DNA of 64,000 nucleotides from Salipiger aestuarii (GTDB taxonomy: Bacteria; Pseudomonadota; Alphaproteobacteria; Rhodobacterales; Rhodobacteraceae). The stretch lies in contig NZ_QLMG01000020.1 in the NCBI RefSeq assembly GCF_003259905.1, positions 1 through 64,000 of the forward strand. Reading direction: 5' to 3'. Shown in pieces: positions 31,115 through 40,757 of this stretch (position 1 is the first letter of the stretch; the number at the start of each line of letters is the position of its first letter). The notes under the pieces are model-generated. The model saw only the letters and a program-made list of their open reading frames with translations, had not been told where the DNA came from and did not search any database. The translations under genes were made by a program, and so were the position numbers.

Positions 31115-31975
31115 TCACGCGGCGGCCTCGCGCAGCTTGCCCTCGGCCTCCAGCTTGGCGCGGCGTGCCAGGGTCATGACATCCGGTCCGGACCGGCGGG
31201 GGATGATGCGATAGGCGGCCTCGACGAAATTCTCGACACCAAAGCCGACCAGTCCGGCGGCGATGACCCCCATCAGGATACCGCCGTAGGGGGCGGACCG
31301 GATCTCGCCCAGGGCTGCCCCAACGCCGCCCGCCTGTCCCGAATCATGGGTCAGGCCCGCGTAAAAGATCAGCGCGCCGATGATGCCGATCACGATGCCC
31401 TCGGCCAGAAGGCCCGCTTTCATCGCCGGGTCAAGCTTGCGGGCAAGGGGCGTGACACGGATGTCGGCCTTGTACTTTTCGGCGATGCCCTTGTGCGCGT
31501 AATAGATCCCGGCGCCGATGGTGACGAGGCCCGCCGCCATGACGAAATACGGCCCCCAGGGCACCGCCATCAGCTTTTGCGTGGCGGTCTGGGTACCGTC
31601 GCCCCCACCGCCGCCGCCCATGGCGCTTGCGGCGACCGACACGCCGATGGCACCGTGGATCACCCCGGTGACGGCCTGCCCGGCGCGCGCGGCAAGGCCC
31701 TTGGCGTCGGAGCCCTTGCATTCCAGATCCATGGCGGCGTCGATCAGACGCCAGACCATATACGCGATCAGACCGATCGCGATCACCCACAACAGCGCGG
31801 CCCCCCAGGGCTGGCCGCGCAGGGTGACAAGCGCACCGGTCGTGCCCCGCGCCTGGCCGCCGTAGACGGCTGCTGACAGGGCAAGGCCGCCCACGATGAC
31901 GTAGACGGCGCCGCGCGCGGCGTAGCCGGCGCGCATGACGGGAACGACCCAGGCGGGTGCTTTTTTTGCGGGCAT
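31115..31975 (-). CDS. DUF1206 family membrane protein
   Basis: A 286-residue integral membrane protein with three repeats of a two-helix unit, each beginning with an arginine/glycine-rich entry (RAGYAARGAVYVIVGGLALS; ARAGQAVTGVIHGAIGVSVAA; MKAGLLAEGIVIGIIGALIF), as expected for DUF1206. Function is unknown. A GAGGAGAGG site precedes the ATG at 31975. It is upstream of and co-directional with glyS. Confidence 0.82.
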   Translation of the reverse strand: MPAKKAPAWVVPVMRAGYAARGAVYVIVGGLALSAAVYGGQARGTTGALVTLRGQPWGAALLWVIAIGLIAYMVWRLIDAAMDLECKGSDAKGLAARAGQAVTGVIHGAIGVSVAASAMGGGGGGDGTQTATQKLMAVPWGPYFVMAAGLVTIGAGIYYAHKGIAEKYKADIRVTPLARKLDPAMKAGLLAEGIVIGIIGALIFYAGLTHDSGQAGGVGAALGEIRSAPYGGILMGVIAAGLVGFGVENFVEAAYRIIPRRSGPDVMTLARRAKLEAEGKLREAAA

Positions 31976-32265
31976 GAAATCCTCTCCTCTGATGACAGAA
32001 CAGCGCGCGTTGGGGGATTTGGTTCCCATCCCGCGGTGGGGTCGCCCGGTTGCGCCGGCGTGGGTCGCCGCCGCGCCGGTAAAGGCGAGGGTGAACAGGC
32101 GCGCGCCGCCGACGGGGCGTGGTGCTGGCCAGAAAGGCTGCGACGCCCCGCATGTGCTTCACGCTCTCGTGATGCGCGAAATTGAAACCGCGCGCCCCTC
32201 GCCTTCGTGACTCATGGCAGATCCGGGCGATCAACGCCCGGACCGTTCCGAGGAGGATTTCGAAC

Positions 32266-32826
32266 ATGACCATCAGGACCAACGCCCTTGCCGCCGCCGC
32301 GCTGATCGGCCTTGCCGCACCCGCCTTCGCGCAGACCACGGAGAACCCGATGGTTGGCGGAGCCGCGATGTATGCGGACAAGACCATCGTCGAAAATGCC
32401 GTCAACTCGGCCGATCACGAAACGCTGGTGGCAGCGGTCAAGCAGGCCGGCCTTGTCGAAACCCTGAGCGGCGAAGGCCCGTTCACCGTCTTCGCGCCGA
32501 CCGACGATGCCTTCGACATGATCTCGGACGACAGCCTTGGCCAGTTGATGATGGACGAGAACAAGGCGCAGCTTGCCAGGATCCTGACCTGCCACGTCGT
32601 CGCGACCTCGGCCATGTCAAGCGCCATCGCGGGCATGATCGCCGATGACGGCGGCGTCCACCCGGTGCCGACCGTGGGCGGATGCACGCTTCAGGCCCGG
32701 ATGGACGGCGACCGCATCGCGCTGACCGACGAGCAGGGGCGCACGGCCCATGTCACCATCGCGGACGTCATGCAGTCGAACGGCGTGATCCACGTCATCG
32801 ACCGGGTGCTGCTGCCCGCCATGTAA
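32266..32826 (+). CDS. Fasciclin-domain secreted protein
   Basis: A 186-residue protein with a signal peptide (TNALAAAALIGLAAPAFA, cleavage before QTTENP) and one fasciclin (FAS1) domain. Its H1 motif GPFTVFAPTDDAFD is near residues 75-88 and its H2-like end is NGVIHVIDRVLLP. Such proteins are secreted or periplasmic and mediate adhesion-like interactions; a specific role is not known. An AGGAGGA site precedes the ATG. Confidence 0.9.
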   Translation: MTIRTNALAAAALIGLAAPAFAQTTENPMVGGAAMYADKTIVENAVNSADHETLVAAVKQAGLVETLSGEGPFTVFAPTDDAFDMISDDSLGQLMMDENKAQLARILTCHVVATSAMSSAIAGMIADDGGVHPVPTVGGCTLQARMDGDRIALTDEQGRTAHVTIADVMQSNGVIHVIDRVLLPAM

Positions 32827-33013
32827 GGGCAAACATACGGCCCGGACCGGGCACGGCTTTGCCCCCCCGTATGCCTTGCGCCGGAGCCGTCGCCCCCGGT
32901 GGACAGATCGTCCGCCGGGGGTATATTCGTTCGCACGACCGCAAGAGGCGCGCGGGACTAGACCCAGAGATCCGACCCCGAGCGCGCCCGGCGCACCGGA
33001 CGCGCAGGCGTAA

Positions 33014-33300
33014 ACCCGTGAGGTCATCCGCTCGGCGGTCGAGTGGTGCGCGATGCTCAGCGGTCCGGAATACCGGGTGATGCGGGAACAAGGCACCGAG
33101 CGGGCCTCTGCCCCGGCGCTCAACGACGAAAACGCGGCAGAGATTTTCTGAGCGGGGGCTATGGCTTGGCGGTCTATGCACCGGTCCCCGGGTGCGACAG
33201 CGGCACAGGCCAACCGTTGTTTTGGCCGCCGCTTGGGCACGTCTTTGACGGCGGCCAGCAGCCAACCGGCAAAAAGCATCGCTTCGCTGGCTTTCGGCCA
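33014..33300 (+). pseudogene. Relic of a methionine-R-sulfoxide reductase (msrB) gene
   Basis: One plus frame reads VEWCAMLSGPEYRVMREQGT followed by ERASAPALNDENAAEIF and a stop. The next piece, in another frame, reads LAVYAPVPGCDSGTGQPLFW followed by PPLGHVFDGGQQPTGKKHRF. In order these match MsrB (EYRVxREKGTER, FDSGTGWPSF, GHVFDDGPxPTG). The zinc Cys pair is lost, about 30 residues between SFW and GHVF are missing, and the catalytic C-terminal Cys region has decayed. Recognition is from family memory. The remainder, 33301-33711, shows no gene. Confidence 0.65.
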
Positions 33301-33711
33301 AGCCGAGCGCGGTGGTGATGGCCCGCGCCGCAAGGGCGCTTGCGGAGGGGATGGGGTGACCTGTGCGCCCAGGGGAAAGACGCACAGGTCTGGTCGGTTC
33401 GTGAGTGCCGGAATGCGCGAGGGACGGGTAGGTCGCAGCATCACAAGCCCGCCGTAGCTCAGGTTAACACAACCCTGCGGGGTAAAGTCAACTTATTATT
33501 CCCGCATATGTCGACGCCCCGCCACCCCGCCACCCACGCCCGCGACCCGATTTGCCGCCATCACCACCACGATGACACGGCTGCGCATTGCCGCATGCCG
33601 GACCAGCGACTTGCAGCGGGCAATCCAAGACCCGTCCATCGCCGTTTCGTCATCGTTGACCGAAAATTCCTGCGGAGCCAAAGACTTCGGATGTGGTGCC
33701 CCGCTGCCGCC

Positions 33712-34341
33712 CTATTTGAAGTTGCGGCTGTCCTTGATCTGGTCCCAGGCCCAGACAACCTCTTGCAGCTGCTCTTCCTGGCTGCGGTCGCCGCCGTTCA
33801 TGTCGGGATGCAGCACCTTGATAAGCGCCTTGTAGGCCTTGCGCACATCCGACTTGGTCTGGGCCTTTTCGACATCCAGGATCTCCAGCGCCTTCTTTTC
33901 GGTCGGCGGCAGGCGTCGCCCGCCCCCGGTGGGCGCGTTGCGCCCCGGATTGCGCGTGGCATTGTCGCCCAGCACCTGATGCGGGTCCTCGATCCCCAGA
34001 CGGGCCCAGGCGCGGGCCTCGGGGTCGCGGTAATCCTTGGTCTTGCGCTCCCACACCTTGTCGGAACTTTGCTGGGCGTTCATCTCGGCCTCGGTCTTGC
34101 CGTCAAAGAAGCTCCACCGCGCATTGTATTCGCGCACATGGTCCTTGCAGAACCAGTACCAGTCATCCAGCACATCGGGGGCCTTGGGCGCGCGAAACTT
34201 GCCCGGCTCGCTGCACCCTTCATGGTCGCACAGGCGGGTCGAGGTTTCCTGTTCGCCGGTCATTCCCCGCCGGCCGCGCGGGTTCTTCTTCTTCGAAGTC
34301 TTCACCGACATATCGAAACCGAAGGGGTCGCTTCTGCTCAT
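33712..34341 (-). CDS. J-domain (DnaJ-like) protein
   Basis: A 209-residue protein with a C-terminal J domain: ALEILDVEKAQTKSDVRKAY, then KALIKVLHPDMNGGD carrying the HPD tripeptide needed to stimulate DnaK. The N-terminal half has CDHEGCSEPGKFRAP, a possible Cys/His metal site, and WYWFCKDHVREYNARW. It lacks the Gly/Phe and zinc-finger regions of DnaJ, so it is a class III co-chaperone. An AAGGTGAG site precedes the ATG. It is divergent from bolA. Confidence 0.88.
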   Translation of the reverse strand: MSRSDPFGFDMSVKTSKKKNPRGRRGMTGEQETSTRLCDHEGCSEPGKFRAPKAPDVLDDWYWFCKDHVREYNARWSFFDGKTEAEMNAQQSSDKVWERKTKDYRDPEARAWARLGIEDPHQVLGDNATRNPGRNAPTGGGRRLPPTEKKALEILDVEKAQTKSDVRKAYKALIKVLHPDMNGGDRSQEEQLQEVVWAWDQIKDSRNFK

Positions 34342-34415
34342 GGTCTCACCTTTTCGACTCGGACGTGGGAGTTTAGACAATCGGGGAACAGATAGAAGAG
34401 GCAAGGAGTCGAAAA

Positions 34416-34673
34416 ATGACCAGACTGGCGGAAATCGAGACACGGCTGCGCGAGGCATTTGCACCGACGCAGCTGGATGTGCGCAACGACAGCGCGCGCC
34501 ATGCGGGGCATGGGGGCGACGATGGCAGCGGTGAAAGCCATTTTCACGTTCACATGCGCGCGCCCGCCATGGCTGACCTGACCCGCGTGGCGCGGCACCG
34601 CGCGGTTCACAAGGCGCTGGGGCAAGAGCTGACCGGCGCGATCCACGCGCTGTCGCTTGACCTTGGGGCCTGA
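34416..34673 (+). CDS. bolA: BolA family protein
   Basis: An 85-residue BolA-like protein, a partner of monothiol glutaredoxins in iron-sulfur trafficking and regulation. Visible are VRNDSARHAGHGG and SGESHFHVHM, holding the conserved His cluster, then RHRAVHKALGQEL. The stop codon is embedded in the first unit of a 12-bp tandem repeat that continues downstream, so the end of the gene may be the source of that repeat. Confidence 0.9.
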   Translation: MTRLAEIETRLREAFAPTQLDVRNDSARHAGHGGDDGSGESHFHVHMRAPAMADLTRVARHRAVHKALGQELTGAIHALSLDLGA

Positions 34674-34675
34674 CA

Positions 34676-34747
34676 GCGCGGCCTGAGTTGGGGCCTGAGT
34701 TGGGGCCTGCGACTGGGCCTGAGACTGGGCCTGAGACTGGGCCTGAC
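34676..34747 (+). repeat. Six imperfect 12-bp tandem units after bolA
   Basis: The units are GCGCGGCCTGAG, TTGGGGCCTGAG, TTGGGGCCTGCG, ACTGGGCCTGAG (twice) and ACTGGGCCTGAC. The unit resembles TTGGGGCCTGAC at 34663-34674, which spans the bolA stop codon. It was probably formed by replication slippage from the gene end. It lies between convergent bolA and the DUF4177 gene. Confidence 0.9.
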
Positions 34748-34782
34748 CCGGCGGCTTGACAGCAGCGCAGGGCGACGGGCGC

Positions 34783-35253
34783 TCAGCCGCCGGCGGGGTG
34801 CTTGTCGTCGGTCGCCGGCGCCTCGGTGTCAGCGGCGCCTTCGCCGGCGGTGTGTGGGTCCGAGCCCGCATCCCGGCGCGGCGCTGGGTCCGGTCGCAGC
34901 GGGCCTGGGACGGGCGGGGCCATCTGAGAGCTGCGCGCCAGATCCGCAGCGGACGCCAGCCTGCGGCCTTCAAGCGCGGCCGTGCCTTCGGCCACGGCGC
35001 TTTCGGCCTCTGTGCCTTCCATTCGGGCGCGGCGGAACACCAGAAGGTTGCGCCAGACACTGGTGCTGGACGTCAGGCCGCTGCGTTCCTCGCTGGGCAG
35101 GGTTTCCGAGCGCAGATATTCCCAGCCGTCGGCGGCCATGTCGTTCATCGCCCGCTCGATCGCGCAGGCAAAACGCCCTTCTGCGGTCTTGATCCCGCGC
35201 GCCTTCTCGCCCTTTTGCGGGGCCGGCACCACCTTGTATTCATAGCTCGTCAT
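34783..35253 (-). CDS. DUF4177 domain protein
   Basis: A 156-residue protein. Residues 1-75 carry the DUF4177 pattern (YEYKVVPAPQKGEKARGIKT, then MNDMAADGWEYLRSETLP). Residues 80-156 are low-complexity, Ala/Pro/Asp-rich and likely disordered. There is no signal peptide or membrane segment. Function is unknown. It is convergent with bolA, with the 12-bp repeat array between them. Confidence 0.75.
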   Translation of the reverse strand: MTSYEYKVVPAPQKGEKARGIKTAEGRFACAIERAMNDMAADGWEYLRSETLPSEERSGLTSSTSVWRNLLVFRRARMEGTEAESAVAEGTAALEGRRLASAADLARSSQMAPPVPGPLRPDPAPRRDAGSDPHTAGEGAADTEAPATDDKHPAGG

Positions 35254-35503
35254 GCTGGACCGCTCTTGTTGCTTCGGCCCATCCTAACAGCCCGCGAAAC
35301 GGGCGTCACCCGGCGAACGGCCACCAGCGGCGCCCCAACGCGGGAAAAGACGGGGACCGGAACCTGGTCCACTCCCCGCCGAAACACTGAACTATCGTAA
35401 CAAACAAGATTTTTGGACCGCGGCCGATCTATCCTGGCCGCAGCGCCGAGCGTCTTACGAACCCGGTAACGATATTTTAACATCTTCGGCATCCCGCGCG
35501 CAG

Positions 35504-36730
35504 TCAGGTATTCCTTACGTTGGGTCGGCCTGCCGCGCACGCGCTGTCGGCGTCCACGACCTTCTTGGCGGCGCGGGCGATCACCAGCTCTTCGTTGGTG
35601 GGAATGACCATCACGCGCGCCCGGCTCATGTCGGTCGAGATCACCGTATCGCCTGCCGCGTTGCGCGCACGGTCAAGGTCCAGCCCGATCCAGCCCATGC
35701 CCTCGCAGACCCGTTCGCGGATCAGGCGCGAATTTTCCCCGATGCCGCCGCAGAACACCAGCGCGTCCAGGCCTCCCAGCGCCGCCGCCAGCCCGCCGAG
35801 TTCGCGCCGGATGCGAAAGACGAAATAGTCGATGGCCTCGTTCGCCTGCGTGCTTCCGGCAGCTTCAAGCGCGCGCATGTCGTTGGACAGTCCCGACAGA
35901 CCCAGCAGGCCGGACCGGGTGTAGAACAGGTCGCGCACCTCGTCGATGGTCATGCCCTCCTGCTGCACGAGGTAAAAGATCACACCGGGGTCGATCTGCC
36001 CGGTCCGAGTGCCCATCGGCAGCCCGTCCAGCGCGGTGAACCCCATGGTCGACGCCACCGACCTTCCGCCGAGCATGGCGCACATCGACGCGCCGTTGCC
36101 CAGATGGGCGACGATCACGCGCCCCGCGTGGATCAGCGGGGCAGTGCGGTTCAGTTCACCGCTGATGTAGTCATAGGACAACCCGTGAAAGCCATAGCGC
36201 CGCACGCCCTTGTCGTAATAGTCGCGGGGCAGGGCAAAGGTGTCGTTCACCCAGGGATGCGACCGGTGAAAGGCGGTGTCGAAGCACGCGACCTGAACAG
36301 CATCGGGAAAGGCCGCGACGGCGGCGTCGATGCCCGCCAGATTGTGGGGCTGGTGGATCGGCGCAAAGGGTGACAGGCGGCGCAGTTCCGCCATCACCTG
36401 CGGTGTCAGCCGCATCGGCCCGTCATAGCTTGGCCCGCCATGCACGACGCGGTGGCCCACGACGGCGACCTGGGCCTCGGGGAAATGCTGGCGCAGCAGG
36501 GCCAGCGCGGTGGCGAGCGCCGATTTATGGTCGCTGGCTTCGGCGGGTGTCAGGTCGCGGCCAAGGGGCGGCATTCCGGCGCCGAAGCTGGCCTTCAGCG
36601 TCGGAGTCCTGCCGATGGAATCCACCAGCCCGACAGCCATCGCGACCGGCGTGGCCCCGATCGAGAACAGGCCGAATTTCAGCGATGAGGACCCGGCGTT
36701 CAGGGTCAGCGCCACGGGGGTGTTGGTCAT
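35504..36730 (-). CDS. ackA: Acetate kinase
   Basis: Interconverts acetate and acetyl phosphate using ATP. The 408 residues contain the N-terminal LTLNAGSSSLKFGLF, VVHGG, FDTAFH, the catalytic VAHLGNGASMCA and the C-terminal FCGGIGENS. No phosphotransacetylase gene lies next to it in the window, so its partner (pta or a phosphoketolase or sulfoacetaldehyde acetyltransferase) is elsewhere. Confidence 0.95.
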   Translation of the reverse strand: MTNTPVALTLNAGSSSLKFGLFSIGATPVAMAVGLVDSIGRTPTLKASFGAGMPPLGRDLTPAEASDHKSALATALALLRQHFPEAQVAVVGHRVVHGGPSYDGPMRLTPQVMAELRRLSPFAPIHQPHNLAGIDAAVAAFPDAVQVACFDTAFHRSHPWVNDTFALPRDYYDKGVRRYGFHGLSYDYISGELNRTAPLIHAGRVIVAHLGNGASMCAMLGGRSVASTMGFTALDGLPMGTRTGQIDPGVIFYLVQQEGMTIDEVRDLFYTRSGLLGLSGLSNDMRALEAAGSTQANEAIDYFVFRIRRELGGLAAALGGLDALVFCGGIGENSRLIRERVCEGMGWIGLDLDRARNAAGDTVISTDMSRARVMVIPTNEELVIARAAKKVVDADSACAAGRPNVRNT

Positions 36731-37369
<639 letters not shown>

Positions 37370-37370
37370 G

Positions 37371-37400
37371 AAAAGGGGCGCACCCTGCGGCGCGCCCCCG
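37371..37400 (-). terminator. Intrinsic terminator of the amt operon
   Basis: On the minus strand GGGGGCGCGCC, a short GCAG loop and GGTGCGCCCC form a hairpin followed by TTTTC. It lies about 26 bp after the stop of the 54-residue peptide, in the right place to end the amtB-peptide transcript. Confidence 0.75.
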
Positions 37401-37425
37401 GTTGGCGTCGTCCCGTCGGGAACGG

Positions 37426-37590
37426 TCAGTGCGAATTATACGCGTGCTTTTCGTGCATCGCTGCGATGACGATCGTCCCGAAGGTGATCGCAAGCGCCAG
37501 CAACAGGAACAGCATCATGACCGCGGGCTTGTCGGCAAAGGTAAAGACCGCCTCGGCCCCGTCCCAGCTGTCGATCGGAGAAGTGTTCAT
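37426..37590 (-). CDS. Small single-pass membrane protein downstream of amtB
   Basis: A 54-residue ORF starting MNTSPIDSWDGAEAVFTFAD, with one transmembrane helix (MMLFLLLALAITFGTIVIAA) and a short basic tail MHEKHAYNSH. An AAAGGA site precedes the ATG. It lies 15 bp after amtB, and the shared terminator implies co-transcription. I recall similar small ORFs next to roseobacter amt genes. A role as an AmtB-associated subunit is an inference; no GlnK gene is adjacent. Confidence 0.75.
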   Translation of the reverse strand: MNTSPIDSWDGAEAVFTFADKPAVMMLFLLLALAITFGTIVIAAMHEKHAYNSH

Positions 37591-37605
37591 AACAGGTGTC
37601 CTTTC

Positions 37606-38961
37606 TTATTCGGCCGGGGATGCGGCAACGCCGCCCGGCGTGGCCACGCTGACCGGACCGGGGATGTAGCTTTCGGGATAGGCCGACACGGGCACCTTGA
37701 CGATGTCCAGACCCATTTCCTGTATGTGGTCGGGCACGCGCAGCAGGCCGAACACCTTGAGGATGAACGACACCACATAGCCGGGCACAAAGCCCAGCAC
37801 AGCCATGGTCGCCGCACCGACGATCTGCCCCCAGAGCGACACCGGCGGCATGCCGTCGACATTGGGATAGCCGCTTGCAAAGATGCCGCAGGCCACCACA
37901 CCGATCAGGCCACCGACGCCGTGCACCGGGAACGCGCCGACCGCATCGTCGATGCCCATCTTTTCCAGCCAGACCGCGACCATCGGAATGATGAAACCCG
38001 CAAAGGCGCCGAGCACGAAGGCAACGGGCGGGTAGTAGACATCGAGCCCCGAAGCGGCGGCAAAGATGCCGATCAGCGCGCCGGACATCATCCAGAACGG
38101 ATCGCGGGTTTTCACCCAGGCGCCGATGATGCCGCCTGCCATGCCCATCAGCGTGTTGAACGCAAATGCCGACAGCGTGGTGGGCTGACCATAGATGTTG
38201 GTCCACTGCTCGCCGGGCATGTAGATGATGCACCCGCCAAGAAAGCCGAAGAAGCCGACGATAATCAGCATCAGGCCGGTGATGGTGAACGGCACATTAT
38301 GCGCAAAGATGGCGTTGGCACTGCCGTCGGCGTTGAACTTTCCGACGCGCGGACCAAGGTTGAGCAGCACACCAAGCGCAAAGAAACCCGCGACCATGTG
38401 CACGACGCCGGCGGCGCCCACGTCATGATAGCCGAACTTGACCGTCAGCCAGCCTTGCGGATGCCAGCCCCAGGCGCCGCCCATGATCCAGACGACCGAT
38501 CCCAGCAAGATGGCAAGGATCAGGAAACCGGCGGTCTGGATGCGCTCGATCACCGCGCCCGAGAAAATCGACGCCGTGGTGGCGGCGAACAGCGTGAAGG
38601 CCGCCCAGAAGATGCCGGTACCGTTGTCGGTCAGGTTCGGCCCCATCGACATTTCCCACGGCAAGCCCGAAGCGTCCTCGGCGGGCAGCAGACCATTGTA
38701 GAACGACAGGTAGATATACCAGCCGAAGAAATAGAAGGTCGGCACCATGAAGGCGAAGGCAAGGATGTTCTTGATCCCCGAGGCCAGCACGTTCTTGACC
38801 CGGCTTGCGCCCATTTCATAGGCCAGAAAGCCTGCGTGGATGGCGATCATCAGCGCCGTACACCACCAGTAGAATATTTCCGAATTGATCGTATCCGACA
38901 TCGCGGTGCTGCTTTCCAGCGCAGCCAGCCGTTCTGTCAGGGCGGCGAGTTCCTGTTCCAT
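37606..38961 (-). CDS. amtB: Ammonium (methylammonium) transporter, Amt family
   Basis: A 451-residue inner-membrane channel for ammonium or methylammonium. Eleven transmembrane segments can be traced after residue 35. The pore twin histidines are likely in AAGVVHMVAGFFALG and GAFPVHGVGGLIGV, and the Amt signature GAAGVVHMVAG is clear. The N-terminus is a hydrophilic coiled-coil stretch (MEQELAALTERLAALESS) in place of a cleavable signal. The ATG at 38961 is chosen; a TTG at 38997 is possible. It is divergent from the glutamine-synthetase-like gene, with 326 bp and two candidate operators between them. The setting near methylamine genes suggests methylammonium uptake. Confidence 0.9.
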   Translation of the reverse strand: MEQELAALTERLAALESSTAMSDTINSEIFYWWCTALMIAIHAGFLAYEMGASRVKNVLASGIKNILAFAFMVPTFYFFGWYIYLSFYNGLLPAEDASGLPWEMSMGPNLTDNGTGIFWAAFTLFAATTASIFSGAVIERIQTAGFLILAILLGSVVWIMGGAWGWHPQGWLTVKFGYHDVGAAGVVHMVAGFFALGVLLNLGPRVGKFNADGSANAIFAHNVPFTITGLMLIIVGFFGFLGGCIIYMPGEQWTNIYGQPTTLSAFAFNTLMGMAGGIIGAWVKTRDPFWMMSGALIGIFAAASGLDVYYPPVAFVLGAFAGFIIPMVAVWLEKMGIDDAVGAFPVHGVGGLIGVVACGIFASGYPNVDGMPPVSLWGQIVGAATMAVLGFVPGYVVSFILKVFGLLRVPDHIQEMGLDIVKVPVSAYPESYIPGPVSVATPGGVAASPAE

Positions 38962-39045
38962 TGTCCGTCGTTCCCCATTGTTGGTTTTCTGGGTCAAAAG
39001 GTATCGGCAGGGCTTTTGACGCCCCCTGAACCCCAGAGTGAAGAA

Positions 39046-39063
39046 AGTTTCCTCTGAGCAAAT
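39046..39063 (-). promoter_or_regulatory. Candidate operator dyad upstream of amtB
   Basis: AGTTTCCTCTGAGCAAAT fits the pattern NNTTTC-N6-G(T/C)AA(A/T)(T/A) shared with 39200-39222 and the sites before mgsA. It is 85 bp upstream of the amtB start. The factor is unknown; the XRE-cupin regulator of the island is one candidate. Confidence 0.3.
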
Positions 39064-39199
39064 CCCGGCGCAAGTGCGGCGGGGTCAATTGTCGGGTTTG
39101 TTCGCACAAAGGCAGAAACCGCGCCCGTTTGCGGTTTTTCTGGGCGCTCTGGAAACGGCGACTGCCTGCCTTGCAGGCGGCTCTATCCAAGAGAATAAA

Positions 39200-39222
39200 A
39201 ATTTCCCCTCAGTAATATATTT
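39200..39222 (+). promoter_or_regulatory. Candidate operator dyad upstream of the ligase-P450 operon
   Basis: AATTTCCCCTCAGTAATA (within 39200-39222) matches the same pattern as the amtB and mgsA sites. It stands out as an A/T-rich island 65-90 bp before the ligase gene. A short palindrome, GCCTGCCTTGCAGGC, lies just upstream at about 39164-39179. Confidence 0.3.
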
Positions 39223-39287
39223 CGCTGGACAGACGGCGGGCCGACGAGGCTGATTTGACCCAGCCAAGGACAGCAGGGACGGTCATC

Positions 39288-40757
39288 ATGGATATCGAAA
39301 GCTTCGTCGAACAACAGGGCCGCGCCGATCTGGTCCGCCAAGTGCGCGCGAAAATCGACGCTCTGGGCATCGAATACCTTTACCTTCAGTTCGTGTCGGT
39401 CACCGGCAAGATCATGGGCAAGGGCATTCCGTCCGATCACTGGGAAAGCGTCGCGCAAAAGGGCTTTCAGCTGGTCTATGGCTCGACCGTGAACCTGTTC
39501 ACCGACCGGGGCGGCAATTATCTGGGCTACGGCCCGGAAGCGGCCGAACTGGTCGGCATCCCCGAACCCGAAACATTCATGCAGCTGCCCTGGGCGCCGG
39601 AAATCGGCCGGATGTTCTGCACGCTGTTCCGCAACCGCGAGGAAAAGGTCGACCCCGGTGCGTATCTGACCGCCGACAGTCGTGGCAACCTGCGCCGCAT
39701 GCACGAGGCGTTCAAAAAGAAGCACGGGCTGCAACTGCGCATGGGCACCGAGCCCGAAATGATGTGGCTGAAATACGACGAGAACGGCAAGCCGTCCGAG
39801 GGGATGTCCAAGCCCTATTGCTACCACATCCACCAGTTCGAGGCGCTGCGCCCGGTGTCGATGCAGGTCATCCGCTACTCGCGCAAGATGGGCCTGGACA
39901 TGATCCAGGGCGATCACGAAGACGCGCCCGGCCAGCTGGAACTCAACTGGGCCTTCGACGACGTGCTGCGCAACGCCGACCGCCTGACCACCTACCGCCA
40001 GCTTTGCGCGCAGGTGGCGCGGGAAAACGGTATATTCGCCTGCTTCATGACCAAGCCGTTCATGGGCGTCAGCGCCTCGGGGTGCCATCACAACATGTCG
40101 CTCTGGACCGAAGGGCAGGACAAATTCCGCCGCACCGGCAACGATCCCGACACCCTGCCGGGGATGAAGGACAATTACATGTACGTCTCGGGTGGCGAAA
40201 ACACGTTCATGCCCGACACGGACGACCCGCAGATGCCGGGCCAGACCGGCCTCAAGGCCATCGGCGGCGTGGTGCAGCATCTTCAGGCGCTGACCGCCAT
40301 CGGGGCATCGACGGTGAACAGCTATCGACGCCTGTGGGACACCGGGTTCTGGGCGCCTGTGTTCAGCGACTGGGGGTTCCAGAACCGCACCACCGGTTTG
40401 CGCGTGTCGGCGCCGGGGCGGTTCGAATACCGCTCGGTCGATTCGATGGTGAACCCGTATCTGATGGGGTCCACCCTGCTGGCGGCGATGGATGACGGGC
40501 TGGACAACGCGCTGGACCCCGGCGCGCCCGAGGAGCGCAACATCTATGATGCCATCGCGCAGGGCAAAAAGGTCAAGAAACTGCCAATGTCTCTGGGCGA
40601 GGCGCTGATCCACCTTGAAAACGACGAGGTGGTGCAGCGCGGTCTTCCGGGCGAGATGTTCCGCCTGTACCATGAATACAAGTCGGATGAATGGGCGCGG
40701 TTCATGTCGACCGTGACCGATTGGGACAAGGACACATACATGGAATGCCTGCCATGA
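39288..40757 (+). CDS. Glutamine synthetase family gamma-glutamylamide ligase (type III-like)
   Basis: A 489-residue ATP-grasp ligase of the GlnT/type III branch, related to gmaS in this window. It keeps the Glu/metal blocks LRMGTEPEMMWLKYD and QGDHEDAPGQLELNWAFDD and the ATP-binding KPFMGVSASGCHHNMSLW and APGRFEYRS segments. It lacks the adenylylation loop of GlnA. The amine acceptor is unknown; its stop codon overlaps the start of a cytochrome P450 (ATGA), so the two products likely act in sequence. The ATG at 39288 starts the conserved region. It could be an ammonium, methylamine or larger-amine ligase. Confidence 0.83.
   Translation: MDIESFVEQQGRADLVRQVRAKIDALGIEYLYLQFVSVTGKIMGKGIPSDHWESVAQKGFQLVYGSTVNLFTDRGGNYLGYGPEAAELVGIPEPETFMQLPWAPEIGRMFCTLFRNREEKVDPGAYLTADSRGNLRRMHEAFKKKHGLQLRMGTEPEMMWLKYDENGKPSEGMSKPYCYHIHQFEALRPVSMQVIRYSRKMGLDMIQGDHEDAPGQLELNWAFDDVLRNADRLTTYRQLCAQVARENGIFACFMTKPFMGVSASGCHHNMSLWTEGQDKFRRTGNDPDTLPGMKDNYMYVSGGENTFMPDTDDPQMPGQTGLKAIGGVVQHLQALTAIGASTVNSYRRLWDTGFWAPVFSDWGFQNRTTGLRVSAPGRFEYRSVDSMVNPYLMGSTLLAAMDDGLDNALDPGAPEERNIYDAIAQGKKVKKLPMSLGEALIHLENDEVVQRGLPGEMFRLYHEYKSDEWARFMSTVTDWDKDTYMECLP

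Noticed and set aside
33450-33491. Promoter-like TTGACT-N17-GTTAAC on the minus strand and a GTAGCTCAGG tRNA-like string
   Set aside because: No gene follows in that direction except decayed sequence, and no cloverleaf can be formed around the string.
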